DNA from: Chelativorans salis
Lineage (GTDB): Bacteria > Pseudomonadota > Alphaproteobacteria > Rhizobiales > Rhizobiaceae
Assembly: GCF_025336525.1 (NCBI RefSeq)
Contig: NZ_JAOCZP010000006.1
Span: 206,482-270,481, forward strand
Length of the DNA stretch: 64,000 nucleotides
Direction: 5' to 3'
Shown: positions 57,056 through 64,000 of the stretch, one piece after another
How the letters are laid out: each line of letters starts with the position of its first letter
How positions within the stretch are numbered: the stretch's first letter is position 1
Position numbers and translations under genes: made by a program
Notes under the pieces: model-generated
Databases searched by the model: none
Told to the model about the DNA's origin: nothing
The model's input: the letters and a program-made list of their open reading frames with translations, nothing else

Positions 57056-60000
57056 GGACCGTCATAGACGCGGCCTTTAATCGCAATCGGGTGGTGGCGA
57101 TCCTGTTCGTGATGATCCTCATCGTCGGCTCGTTTGCTTATGTGGTCATCCCCAAGGAATCGGCACCCGACGTCCCTATCCCCATCATCTATGTGTCGGT
57201 GCCGCACGAAGGTATCTCGCCGGAGGATGCCGAGCGCCTCCTTCTTCGGCCTCTGGAGACCGAGTTGCAGTCGATCGAGGGTCTAAACGAGATGTCCTCG
57301 GTCGCGGCCGAGGGGTACGCTGCCGTCACGCTCGAATTCACGGCTGGCTTCGATGCCGACCAGGCAGAAGAGGACGTGCGCCAGGCGGTCGACCGTGCCA
57401 GCGCAGAGTTGCCGCAGACGGCTGAGGAGCCGGTGGTGCAGGAGGTCAATGTCGCGCTCTTTCCGGTGATCACCGTGATGCTTTCCGGCCCGATCTCCGA
57501 GCGTGCGCTGATCGATCTTGCGGAGGAGTTCCAGGACAGGCTGGAAGCACTCGGCGACGTCCTGGAGGTGGATATCGGGGGTGCCCGGCAGGAAGTGCTC
57601 GAGGTGCTGGTCGATCCCACCGCGCTCGAAAGCTACGGTGTGCCTTTCGACCAGCTTCTCACCAGCATCCAGCGCAATAACCAGCTTGTCTCCGCCGGCT
57701 CGATCGACACGGGCGCCGGCAGGCTCACCCTCAAGGTACCTGGTGTCATCGAGGATATCGACGACGTTCGCGGAATCCCGATCACCGTGTCGGGTAACGC
57801 CGTGGTGACCGTGGGCGACGTGGCGGTCGTGCGTCGCAGCTTCGAAGATCCCACGGGCTTTGCGCGCATCGACGGCCAGCCTGCGGTGGGGCTGGAAGTG
57901 AAGAAGCGTATCGGCGCCAACATCATCGAGACCGTGGAGGCGGTGAAGGCGGTCATCGAGGAAGGGCAGGATCTCATCCCTGAAAGCGTGGTGGTCACCT
58001 ACCTCCAAGACCAGTCCGAGGAAGTGCGCGAGACGCTGAGCAGCCTGCAGAACAACGTGCTGGCGGCCGTGTTGTTGGTGATGATCATCATCGTCGCTTC
58101 GCTCGGCTGGCGCAACGGCCTGCTCGTGGGCCTTGCTATCCCCGGCTCGTTCCTTGCAGGCATCATTATCATCTGGGGGATGGGCTATACGCTTAACATC
58201 ATCGTGCTGTTCAGCCTTATCCTGGTACTCGGCATGGTGATTGATGCCGCTGTTGTTTCGACGGAACTCGCCGACCGCCGAATGGCCGGCGGAATGCCGC
58301 CAAACGAAGCCTACCGGGCCGGCGCCAAGCGTATGTCCTGGCCCATATTCGCCTCCGCTCTGACGACGCTTACCGTGTTCTTCCCGCTGCTCTTCTGGAC
58401 TGGCGTGGTGGGCGAGTTCATGAAGTTCCTGCCCATCACCGTCATCATCGTCTTGACCGCCTCACTCGCCATGGGGCTGATATTCATTCCCGTCCTCGGC
58501 GGCCTCATCGGCCAGCGCACCTCGCGCCCGCCCGAGGAGGAAAGAGCGCTGGCCGCGGCCGAAAGCGGCGATTTCGCCGAAGTCGGCGGTTTCACGCGAT
58601 CCTATGTTTCAGCCCTGCGCCGGCTGCTCGACTGGCCGGGCACAACGCTCGCGGCGACTTTCGCCGTCCTCGTATTGGCCGTGGTGGGCTACACATTCCT
58701 CGGTCGCGGAGTCGAGTTCTTTCCCGAAATCGAGCCGCGCTTCATTCAGGCCACGGTGAAGGCGCGGGACAATCTGTCCGTCCACGAGAAGGACGCACTG
58801 GTGCGTAAAGTGGAGAATGCCATTCTCGGCACAAAGGGAATCCGGCACATCTACGCGCGCACAATCGAGAGCGGAGCGAGGGGCGGGACACAGATGGGCA
58901 ACGTTTCGGTCGATACGATCGGCGTCCTGCAACTCGATCTGCTCGACTGGGACAGGCGTCGTCGCGCTGCCCAGATCATCGATGAGGTGAGAACCCGCGT
59001 CGCCGATATCCCCGGCATCGTCATTGCGGTGAACGAGCAGCAGACGGGACCGGCCGAGGGCAAACCTATCGAGCTGCGCCTTCTCGGCTCCGACATGGCA
59101 ACGATGGAGCAGGCGGCGGCGCAAGTACGCGCTCTCATGCAGGAACTGGGCGGCTTCACCGACGTCGAGGACGATACCACCGTGCCGGGTGTTGAATGGC
59201 GCATCCAGGTCGACCGCAGGAGCGCTGCGCGCTTTGGTGCCGATGTGACTACGCTGGGCCAGGCCGTGCAGCTTCTCACCCAGGGCCTTAAGCTTGCCGA
59301 GTATAGGCCGCCGGACGTGGAGGAGCCAGTCGACGTTCGCGTGCGCTTTCCTGCACGTGAGCGCACGCTGGACGACCTCACGCGGCTCACCATTCCCACT
59401 GAGCGCGGCCAGGTTCCAATCACCAACTTCGTCACCATTGAACCAGCCAGCAAGACCGGGATCATCAACCGCGTCGATTCCCAGCGCGTCGTCACGGTGG
59501 AGGCAGATGTGGCCGAGGGCGAGCTGCCGGCCGACAAGACCGAGGAACTGCGCCAGGCCATCAACGAGGCTGGCCTTCCCGAAGGCGTTGAGGCGCACTT
59601 CGCCGGTCAGGAGGAGGAGATCAACGAGGCACGCAACTTCCTGCTTTCCGCATTCGCCACGGCCATCGCGCTCATGTTCCTGGTGCTCGTCACCCAGCTC
59701 AACAGCATCTTTCAGGCGGTTGTGGTGATGAGCGCCATCGTCTTCTCCATTGCTGGGGTGCTGATCGGACTTCTGATCACTGGCCGGCCCTTCGGCATCG
59801 TCATGAGTGGCATCGGCGTGATCGCTCTCGGCGGCATCGTCGTCAACAACAACATCGTGCTGATCGATATGTATAATGAAATGCGCGCTAGGGGCCTTGA
59901 CGTCGTCGAAGCGGCGATCCGCACGGGGGCCGTGCGCTTGCGCCCCGTGCTGCTCACCACCGTCACCGATATCCTGGCGCTCATGCCGCTGGTGTTGGGC

Positions 60001-60219
60001 CTTAGCATCGACCTCATCGGGCGCCAGGTCCAGTACGGCGCGCCCTCGACGCAATACTGGACGGAGCTTTCGACGACAGTCGCCGGTGGCCTCGCCTTCG
60101 CCACCTTCCTCACACTGATGTTGACCCCCTGCATGCTGCTCCTCGGCCATCGCACGCATGAGCGTCTGTCCGGTCTTTACCGGCGCTGGCGCGGTCGAGA
60201 GGCGGAGGCCGCGGAATAG
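57052..60219 (+). CDS. RND-family efflux pump (AcrB type)
   Basis: A 1055-residue inner-membrane proton antiporter with 12 predicted helices and two large periplasmic loops. The TM4 proton site reads LVLGMVIDAAVVSTEL, with one Asp where AcrB has the pair DD; the TM10 region is GIGVIALGGIVVNNNIVLIDMYNEMRARG, a form common in environmental members and lacking the AcrB lysine. Likely exports hydrophobic or toxic compounds. The ATG overlaps the adaptor stop. Confidence 0.94.
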   Translation: MRTVIDAAFNRNRVVAILFVMILIVGSFAYVVIPKESAPDVPIPIIYVSVPHEGISPEDAERLLLRPLETELQSIEGLNEMSSVAAEGYAAVTLEFTAGFDADQAEEDVRQAVDRASAELPQTAEEPVVQEVNVALFPVITVMLSGPISERALIDLAEEFQDRLEALGDVLEVDIGGARQEVLEVLVDPTALESYGVPFDQLLTSIQRNNQLVSAGSIDTGAGRLTLKVPGVIEDIDDVRGIPITVSGNAVVTVGDVAVVRRSFEDPTGFARIDGQPAVGLEVKKRIGANIIETVEAVKAVIEEGQDLIPESVVVTYLQDQSEEVRETLSSLQNNVLAAVLLVMIIIVASLGWRNGLLVGLAIPGSFLAGIIIIWGMGYTLNIIVLFSLILVLGMVIDAAVVSTELADRRMAGGMPPNEAYRAGAKRMSWPIFASALTTLTVFFPLLFWTGVVGEFMKFLPITVIIVLTASLAMGLIFIPVLGGLIGQRTSRPPEEERALAAAESGDFAEVGGFTRSYVSALRRLLDWPGTTLAATFAVLVLAVVGYTFLGRGVEFFPEIEPRFIQATVKARDNLSVHEKDALVRKVENAILGTKGIRHIYARTIESGARGGTQMGNVSVDTIGVLQLDLLDWDRRRRAAQIIDEVRTRVADIPGIVIAVNEQQTGPAEGKPIELRLLGSDMATMEQAAAQVRALMQELGGFTDVEDDTTVPGVEWRIQVDRRSAARFGADVTTLGQAVQLLTQGLKLAEYRPPDVEEPVDVRVRFPARERTLDDLTRLTIPTERGQVPITNFVTIEPASKTGIINRVDSQRVVTVEADVAEGELPADKTEELRQAINEAGLPEGVEAHFAGQEEEINEARNFLLSAFATAIALMFLVLVTQLNSIFQAVVVMSAIVFSIAGVLIGLLITGRPFGIVMSGIGVIALGGIVVNNNIVLIDMYNEMRARGLDVVEAAIRTGAVRLRPVLLTTVTDILALMPLVLGLSIDLIGRQVQYGAPSTQYWTELSTTVAGGLAFATFLTLMLTPCMLLLGHRTHERLSGLYRRWRGREAEAAE

Positions 60220-60349
60220 CTCCTGCTCATATTGGTTGTCTTCGCTTGCCACCGCGTTGGAAGTCTGCATCGCACCCACTTGTCGCAGTGGATCGCCGCC
60301 CGCGGGGCTGTCCTGTTTCCATTGCGGGAATATCTATTTTGGGATATAC

Positions 60350-60371
60350 GGATATCTCTTAGGAGATATCC
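60350..60371. promoter_or_regulatory. 22-bp palindrome over the vapB Shine-Dalgarno
   Basis: GGATATCTC (60350-60358) and GAGATATCC (60363-60371) flank TTAG. The palindrome covers the AGGAG of vapB and ends 2 nt before its ATG. It fits a VapBC autorepression operator and, as RNA, would form a hairpin holding the Shine-Dalgarno. A further GGGATATAC at 60341-60349 looks like a partial second half-site. Confidence 0.7.
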
Positions 60372-60373
60372 AC

Positions 60374-60616
60374 ATGCCGCTCTTCATTCGTGATGACGAC
60401 GTTGACGCCCTGGCGTCCGAGCTTCAGAAGCTTACCAAAGCACGCACCAAGACGGAAGCCGTGCGCGTAGCGCTGCAGCATGAGATCGAGCGCAGCCGCC
60501 AAAGCATTCCGCTTGCTCAGCGCCTCGCCAAGCTTCAGGACAAGGCCGCAGCTCTCGGCCTGCCGAATCCGGATTTCGATATGAAGAAATACACCGACAA
60601 AATGTGGGGCGATTGA
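60374..60616 (+). CDS. vapB: VapB-type antitoxin (PSK domain)
   Basis: An 80-residue antitoxin from ATG 60374 (MPLFIRDDDVDALASELQKL). The LFIRDDDVDALASELQKLTKARTKTEAVRVAL segment is typical of the rhizobial PSK/VapB group that binds DNA through its N-terminus and blocks VapC with its C-terminus. AGGAG precedes the start within the palindrome. Its stop overlaps the toxin start (TGATG). Confidence 0.9.
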   Translation: MPLFIRDDDVDALASELQKLTKARTKTEAVRVALQHEIERSRQSIPLAQRLAKLQDKAAALGLPNPDFDMKKYTDKMWGD

Positions 60617-61068
60617 TGTTCATTGACGCCTCCGCGATCGTGGCGATCCTCAACAAAGAGCAGGGCTGGCAGGAAATCGCCAAGCGCTTCCAGGATGTGC
60701 AAGGCCAATGCTATATCTCGCCGCTCGTCCGCTTCGAGGCATCGCTTGCCGTCGCCAAGGCCGTCGCCGGTGCCACCGCACGCGCGGCCGGCGATCGCCG
60801 GCGCGCAAACGTTAAGCCGACGGCCGACATGCTCGCCGCCGCGCACGATTTGGTCAACGAGTTCGTGACCGAGATCGCCGCGCGCGAAGTCGCCGTCGCC
60901 GACGAGATCGGCAACAAGGCGATTGAAGCGGCCATGACCTACGGCAAAGCCGTCGGGCACCCGGCCGACCTCAATTTCGGAGATTGCTTCGCCTACGCCT
61001 GCGCCAAAGCCTACCGCATAGGCTTGATCTACAAGGGCGACGACTTTGCGCAAACGGACCTCGCATGA
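60616..61068 (+). CDS. vapC: VapC toxin, PIN-domain ribonuclease
   Basis: A 150-residue PIN nuclease from ATG 60616 (MFIDASAIVAIL). The acidic metal-binding residues are visible: Asp4 in FIDASA, Glu in VRFEASL, Asp in FGDCFAYACA and Asp in YKGDDF. It should cleave a tRNA or rRNA when free of VapB. Translationally coupled to vapB. It lies next to mobile DNA, as such pairs often do. Confidence 0.92.
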   Translation: MFIDASAIVAILNKEQGWQEIAKRFQDVQGQCYISPLVRFEASLAVAKAVAGATARAAGDRRRANVKPTADMLAAAHDLVNEFVTEIAAREVAVADEIGNKAIEAAMTYGKAVGHPADLNFGDCFAYACAKAYRIGLIYKGDDFAQTDLA

Positions 61069-61489
61069 GCGTATGGGCTTGAAACTTTCTCGCTGCTAAT
61101 AGGTCGGGTTCTACTCGATCCTTGAGAAAGATTCCTCCCCGCCCGACGGCGCACATTGGCGCCACTACGGTTAGCCGGCGTATTTTCATGGGTGGCGCTA
61201 ATCCGGGGGCGGCACCAAAGTAGGGTAGCTCTCACTACCGGCGCATGGTTCTAATGAGCCGCGACTACCTCCCTGTCACACCGTCTTGCCCCTGTCTTGG
61301 CCGGGGCATTTTTTTCCACGGGGCGACACCCACGCATCAGGGGAGCTAGAGCGGTTCACTGGTTGTCTGAATCGTTTTGGGATTGAACGAAGCCGCTAAC
61401 GCGGCAGTTGGTGGGACGGTTTGCGGTTGAGGCTTCTGTTGGAAGGATTGCGGCTGTTGAAGCGCAATCTTTGGAACAGGAGCACTGAG
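61069..61489. other. Intergenic stretch between vapBC and the recombinase gene
   Basis: No gene recognised. It holds a 7-bp inverted repeat (GCGCCAC 61159-61165, GTGGCGC 61192-61198), the terminator at 61287-61315, and a repeat-like stretch from about 61350 (GAGCGGTTCACTGG...). The left end of the IS91-type element probably lies here but could not be fixed. Confidence 0.4.
61287..61315 (+). terminator. Rho-independent terminator
   Basis: TGCCCC (61287-61292) and GGGGCA (61303-61308) form the stem, followed by seven T (61309-61315). It is about 220 nt after vapC and would insulate the mobile element from vapBC transcription. Confidence 0.75.
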
Positions 61490-62350
61490 ATGGCCGAGTT
61501 GAGCCCTCTTCGCCGGCGCATGATCGAGGACATGACGATCCGCAATCTGTCGCCGGCCACGCAACGATCCTACGTGCATGCGGTGGCAAAGTTTTCCCGC
61601 CATTTTGGCCGCTCGCCGGACCGGCTTGGTCTGGAGGACGTCCGCGCCTTCCAGGTTCATCTGGTCTCGACCGGGGTCTCGTGGCCGGCGCTGAACCAGA
61701 CAGTGTGCGCGCTGCGGTTCTTCTACGGGGTGACGCTCGGCCATGCCGAGATCCCGGAGCGGATCGTCTATGCCCGCTCGCCGCGCACGCTGCCGGTGGT
61801 GCTGAGCGCCGACGAGGTCGTCCGGTTCCTTGAGGCCGTGCCGAGCCTGAAGACGCGCACCGCGCTGACGACGGCCTATGCCGCGGGCCTTCGTGCATCG
61901 GAGACCGTTGGGCTGAAGGTCGGCAACATCGACAGTGAACGCGGCGTGATCCGGGTGGAGTACGGCAAGGGCGGCAAGGATCGCACCGTGATGCTGTCGG
62001 CGCAGCTCCTGCGCATCCTGCGTGTCTACTGGCGGCTGGCCAAGCCGCAGGGTTGGCTCTTTCCCGGGCGCAGCGCCAATCGCCCCATCGACGTGCAGGT
62101 GCTGTATTCGGCCTGCCGCTCGGCGCGGGTCGCCGCCGGCATCGACAAGCGCGTGACGGTCCACACGCTCAGGCACAGCTTCGCCACGCATCTTCTGGAG
62201 AACGGCACCGATATCCGCATTATCCAGGTTCTGCTCGGCCATAACAATCTGTCGAGCACGGCCCGCTACACCAGGGTGTCGAACGGCCTGATCCGGCGCA
62301 CGACCAGCCCGCTCGATCGGCTGAACATCGAGGTCGTGCCGCCGGGCTGA
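61490..62350 (+). CDS. Tyrosine recombinase/integrase of the IS91-type element
   Basis: A 286-residue phage-integrase-family protein from ATG 61490, with AGGAG 7 nt upstream. The N-terminal SAM-like domain (IEDMTIRNLSPATQRSYVHAVAKFSRHF) binds the core site. The catalytic set is complete: Arg in GLRASETVGL, Lys in YGKGGKDR, HTLRHSFATHLL (His, Arg), LLGH and the nucleophile Tyr in STARYTRVS. Directly followed by the IS91 transposase, so it may resolve transposition intermediates. Confidence 0.9.
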   Translation: MAELSPLRRRMIEDMTIRNLSPATQRSYVHAVAKFSRHFGRSPDRLGLEDVRAFQVHLVSTGVSWPALNQTVCALRFFYGVTLGHAEIPERIVYARSPRTLPVVLSADEVVRFLEAVPSLKTRTALTTAYAAGLRASETVGLKVGNIDSERGVIRVEYGKGGKDRTVMLSAQLLRILRVYWRLAKPQGWLFPGRSANRPIDVQVLYSACRSARVAAGIDKRVTVHTLRHSFATHLLENGTDIRIIQVLLGHNNLSSTARYTRVSNGLIRRTTSPLDRLNIEVVPPG

Positions 62351-62362
62351 TCGGTCCCGCCC

Positions 62363-63547
62363 ATGTCGTCGAGACTGGAGGTGGCGGACATCTTCCGCCG
62401 CCATGGCGATGCGTATCGACATTCCAATGACGGCCGTCTCGGACGCGTCGAGCGGCGTGTGATGAGTGCGATCGAGCTTTGCCGGACGGCCCAACTCGGC
62501 GGCCATGTCGAGGGCTGCCGCTCCTGTGGAACGATCCGCGTGGCCTACAATTCCTGTCGCAACCGGCACTGCCCCAAATGCCAAGGTCAGGCCTGTCGGG
62601 AATGGCTTGCCGCTAGGCAGAATGAGCTTCTTCCGGTTCCCTATTTCCACGTGGTGTTCACCCTGCCGGCCGAGATCGCCGCCATCGCCTTCCAGAACAA
62701 GTCGGTGGTCTACACGATCCTGTTCAAGGCTGCGGCCGAGACGCTGCGCAGGATCGCCGCCGATACCAGACATCTCGGCGCCGAGATCGGCCTCATCGCG
62801 GTGCTGCACAGCTGGGGCCAGAGCCTCACCTACCACCCCCACCTCCATTGCATCGTGCCGGGTGGCGGCATCTCCTTCGATGGAAGGCGCTGGGTCTCAT
62901 GCAGGTCGGGCTTCTTCCTGCCCGTGCGCGTGCTGTCGCGCCTGTTTCGTCGACTCTTTCTCGAGGAACTGCGAGCGGTCTATGATAGCGGGCGGCTGGG
63001 CTTCTTCGGCGATCTCGCGCACCTGGCAAGGCCCGATGCCTTCGCCCGCTTGCTTGCCGAAGCTCGCAGCCGGGAATGGGTGGTCTATGCCAAGCCGCCC
63101 TTCGGCGGTCCAAAGCAGGTGTTGGCCTATCTCGGCCGCTACACCCACCGCATCGCCATCGCCAATTCCCGGCTGATCAGCATGGAGGACGATCGCGTCG
63201 CCTTCCGCTGGAAGGATTATCGCCGTGGCGGCAGGACGAAGGTCATGACGCTCGACGCCCACGAGTTCATCCGGCGCTTTCTGTTGCACACATTGCCCGA
63301 TGGCTTCCATCGCATTCGCCACTACGGCTTCCTCGCCAACGGCCATCGCGCCGCCAGGCTCGACCTGTGCCGCAGGCTGCTGGCCACGCCGCAGCAAGAC
63401 GACGTTGAACCCGGGACTGAAAGTGCCGTCGCAGAGCCCTTTGGCCCAGCGCATCGCTGCCCTTGCTGCGGAGAGCCGATGATCACGCTCGCCATCTGGC
63501 GGTGCGGGCAACCGCCGCCGAGCCCGTTCTGGAACGATACCTCATGA
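62363..63547 (+). CDS. IS91-family transposase (HUH/Y2 type)
   Basis: A 394-residue rolling-circle transposase. The N-terminal zinc-binding part has CRSCGTIRVAYNSCRNRHCPKCQG. The HUH motif is TYHPHLHCIVPGG, and the paired tyrosines are in AYLGRYTHRIAIAN (Y-x3-Y). A further C-terminal CPCC may bind metal. The frame is complete, so the element may be active. Confidence 0.92.
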   Translation: MSSRLEVADIFRRHGDAYRHSNDGRLGRVERRVMSAIELCRTAQLGGHVEGCRSCGTIRVAYNSCRNRHCPKCQGQACREWLAARQNELLPVPYFHVVFTLPAEIAAIAFQNKSVVYTILFKAAAETLRRIAADTRHLGAEIGLIAVLHSWGQSLTYHPHLHCIVPGGGISFDGRRWVSCRSGFFLPVRVLSRLFRRLFLEELRAVYDSGRLGFFGDLAHLARPDAFARLLAEARSREWVVYAKPPFGGPKQVLAYLGRYTHRIAIANSRLISMEDDRVAFRWKDYRRGGRTKVMTLDAHEFIRRFLLHTLPDGFHRIRHYGFLANGHRAARLDLCRRLLATPQQDDVEPGTESAVAEPFGPAHRCPCCGEPMITLAIWRCGQPPPSPFWNDTS

Positions 63548-63961
63548 TCATGCCGGGCGCGTCCACATCACCGAAGACCCCACCCGACGCCATCCGCGTC
63601 GGCATGGCTGATCTCGATCAGTGCGGCGGGCCGCGGCAATTTCGCCCCGGTCGCGCCGCCGGCAGCCGCCGGATAGTCCCACATCATCGCCCAAGGACGC
63701 TGCCGCCGCCAGGCACGGGCCCTGCCACGCCGTCGCACTTTGCTGGCAACCGTCAATCTCGAACCGCGACATCGCTCCGCTCCCGCTACAATCCCCATAG
63801 CGCCAGTCCGGCCTGCGGCTCCGTTCAATCCGGCTTGCAATGAGGTCCGACAACCCAGCCCGGCCGCTCCGTCGTGCCTGCGGACCTCACAGAAGCCTCC
63901 AGATTCCCGTGGCTGTTGTTTTGTGATTCAAGATGCTGGCTGGAGAGGAGGCCAGCATCTG
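63548..63961. other. Right flank of the IS91-type element and left end of an IS630-like element
   Basis: No convincing gene. Contains the 9-bp inverted repeat 63841-63849/63881-63889, and a perfect 10-bp inverted repeat AGATGCTGGC (63931-63940)/GCCAGCATCT (63951-63960) whose loop holds the GAGAGGAG Shine-Dalgarno of the next gene. Element boundaries could not be read. Confidence 0.5.
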
Positions 63962-64000
63962 ATGACAGCACCTCTTTCCAATGATCTTCGCGAACGTGTT
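63962..64000 (+). CDS. IS630-like transposase, first 13 codons
   Basis: The frame MTAPLSNDLRERV opens at 63962 and runs off the window. This start is typical of rhizobial IS630-family transposases. A purine-rich Shine-Dalgarno lies within the hairpin loop just upstream. Only 39 nt are visible, so the call is tentative. Confidence 0.55.
   Translation, partial: MTAPLSNDLRERV

Larger units (their letters stand above)
61490..63547 (+). mobile_element. IS91-type element with a tyrosine recombinase (ends unresolved)
   Basis: Two genes 12 nt apart: a tyrosine recombinase and a HUH/Y2 transposase of the IS91/IS801 type. Such elements have no terminal inverted repeats, so the limits given cover the coding core only. 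A 9-bp inverted repeat (TGAGGTCCG 63841-63849, CGGACCTCA 63881-63889) to the right may belong to the rolling-circle origin end. Confidence 0.8.

Noticed and set aside
61280..61320. tRNA 3' end as an integration site for the mobile block
   Set aside because: The GC-rich hairpin with T-run has no T-arm or acceptor sequence; it reads as a terminator.
63463..63843. 126-codon frame after the IS91 transposase
   Set aside because: Starts inside the transposase in another frame, Arg/Pro/Ser-rich, no Shine-Dalgarno and no motif.

Overview
The window looks like chromosomal DNA of a rhizobial alphaproteobacterium, most like the Mesorhizobium/Phyllobacteriaceae group. This rests on high GC, tightly packed operons with ATGA/GTGA/TTGA stop-start overlaps, a nadQ-nadABC locus, a riboswitch-led thiCOSGED operon, EcfG-type general-stress promoters, and a RIME-like intergenic palindrome. 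No rRNA or tRNA gene was seen.

Layout. 1-4677: periplasmic molybdenum formate dehydrogenase operon (TAT-target protein end, alpha, beta, cytochrome b). 5007-9090: two small cell-envelope proteins of unknown role, a YeiH-type exporter and panBC (pantothenate). 9088-18971: cofactor block with the Nudix-related regulator NadQ, nadABC behind two tandem operator-like repeats, then a TPP riboswitch and thiCOSGED. 19210-21487: cystine-type amino-acid ABC importer. 21568-25664: aldo/keto reductase with divergent LysR regulator, a small XRE protein, a stress locus (EcfG promoter, candidate sRNA, second EcfG promoter, small zinc-finger protein) and a YfcG-like GST. 25741-29877: Ldh-family dehydrogenase with a TAXI-type TRAP transporter.

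30061-47368 is the most interesting part: a catabolic island for tryptophan via kynurenine and anthranilate. It holds an alpha/beta-hydrolase (likely formylkynurenine formamidase), a 2-aminobenzoate-CoA-ligase-like enzyme, kynA, a complete HAAT-type ABC importer, kynU, a FadB-like fusion, a Rid protein, an acyl-CoA dehydrogenase, an enoyl-CoA hydratase, MarR, an SDR and a fused flavin monooxygenase/OYE reductase of the 2-aminobenzoyl-CoA monooxygenase/reductase type. Two convergent operons meet at 38190/38200. The same 13-bp core, inside an AT-rich dyad, sits at both outer promoter regions, which fits control of the whole island by the internal MarR.

47730-55284: DoxX protein, a divergent AroE-like dehydrogenase, an amidohydrolase and a molybdenum hydroxylase whose large subunit is split into two ORFs, with a SRPBCC protein and an AraC regulator. 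55556-60219: RND efflux adaptor and pump. 60374-61068: vapBC. From 61490 the window runs into mobile DNA: a tyrosine recombinase next to an IS91-type transposase, then the first codons of an IS630-like transposase whose ribosome-binding site lies in the loop of a perfect hairpin.

All calls come from reading sequence and family motifs; no database search was run. Start codons were moved from the longest frame where a Shine-Dalgarno sequence, signal peptide or overlap favoured a shorter form.
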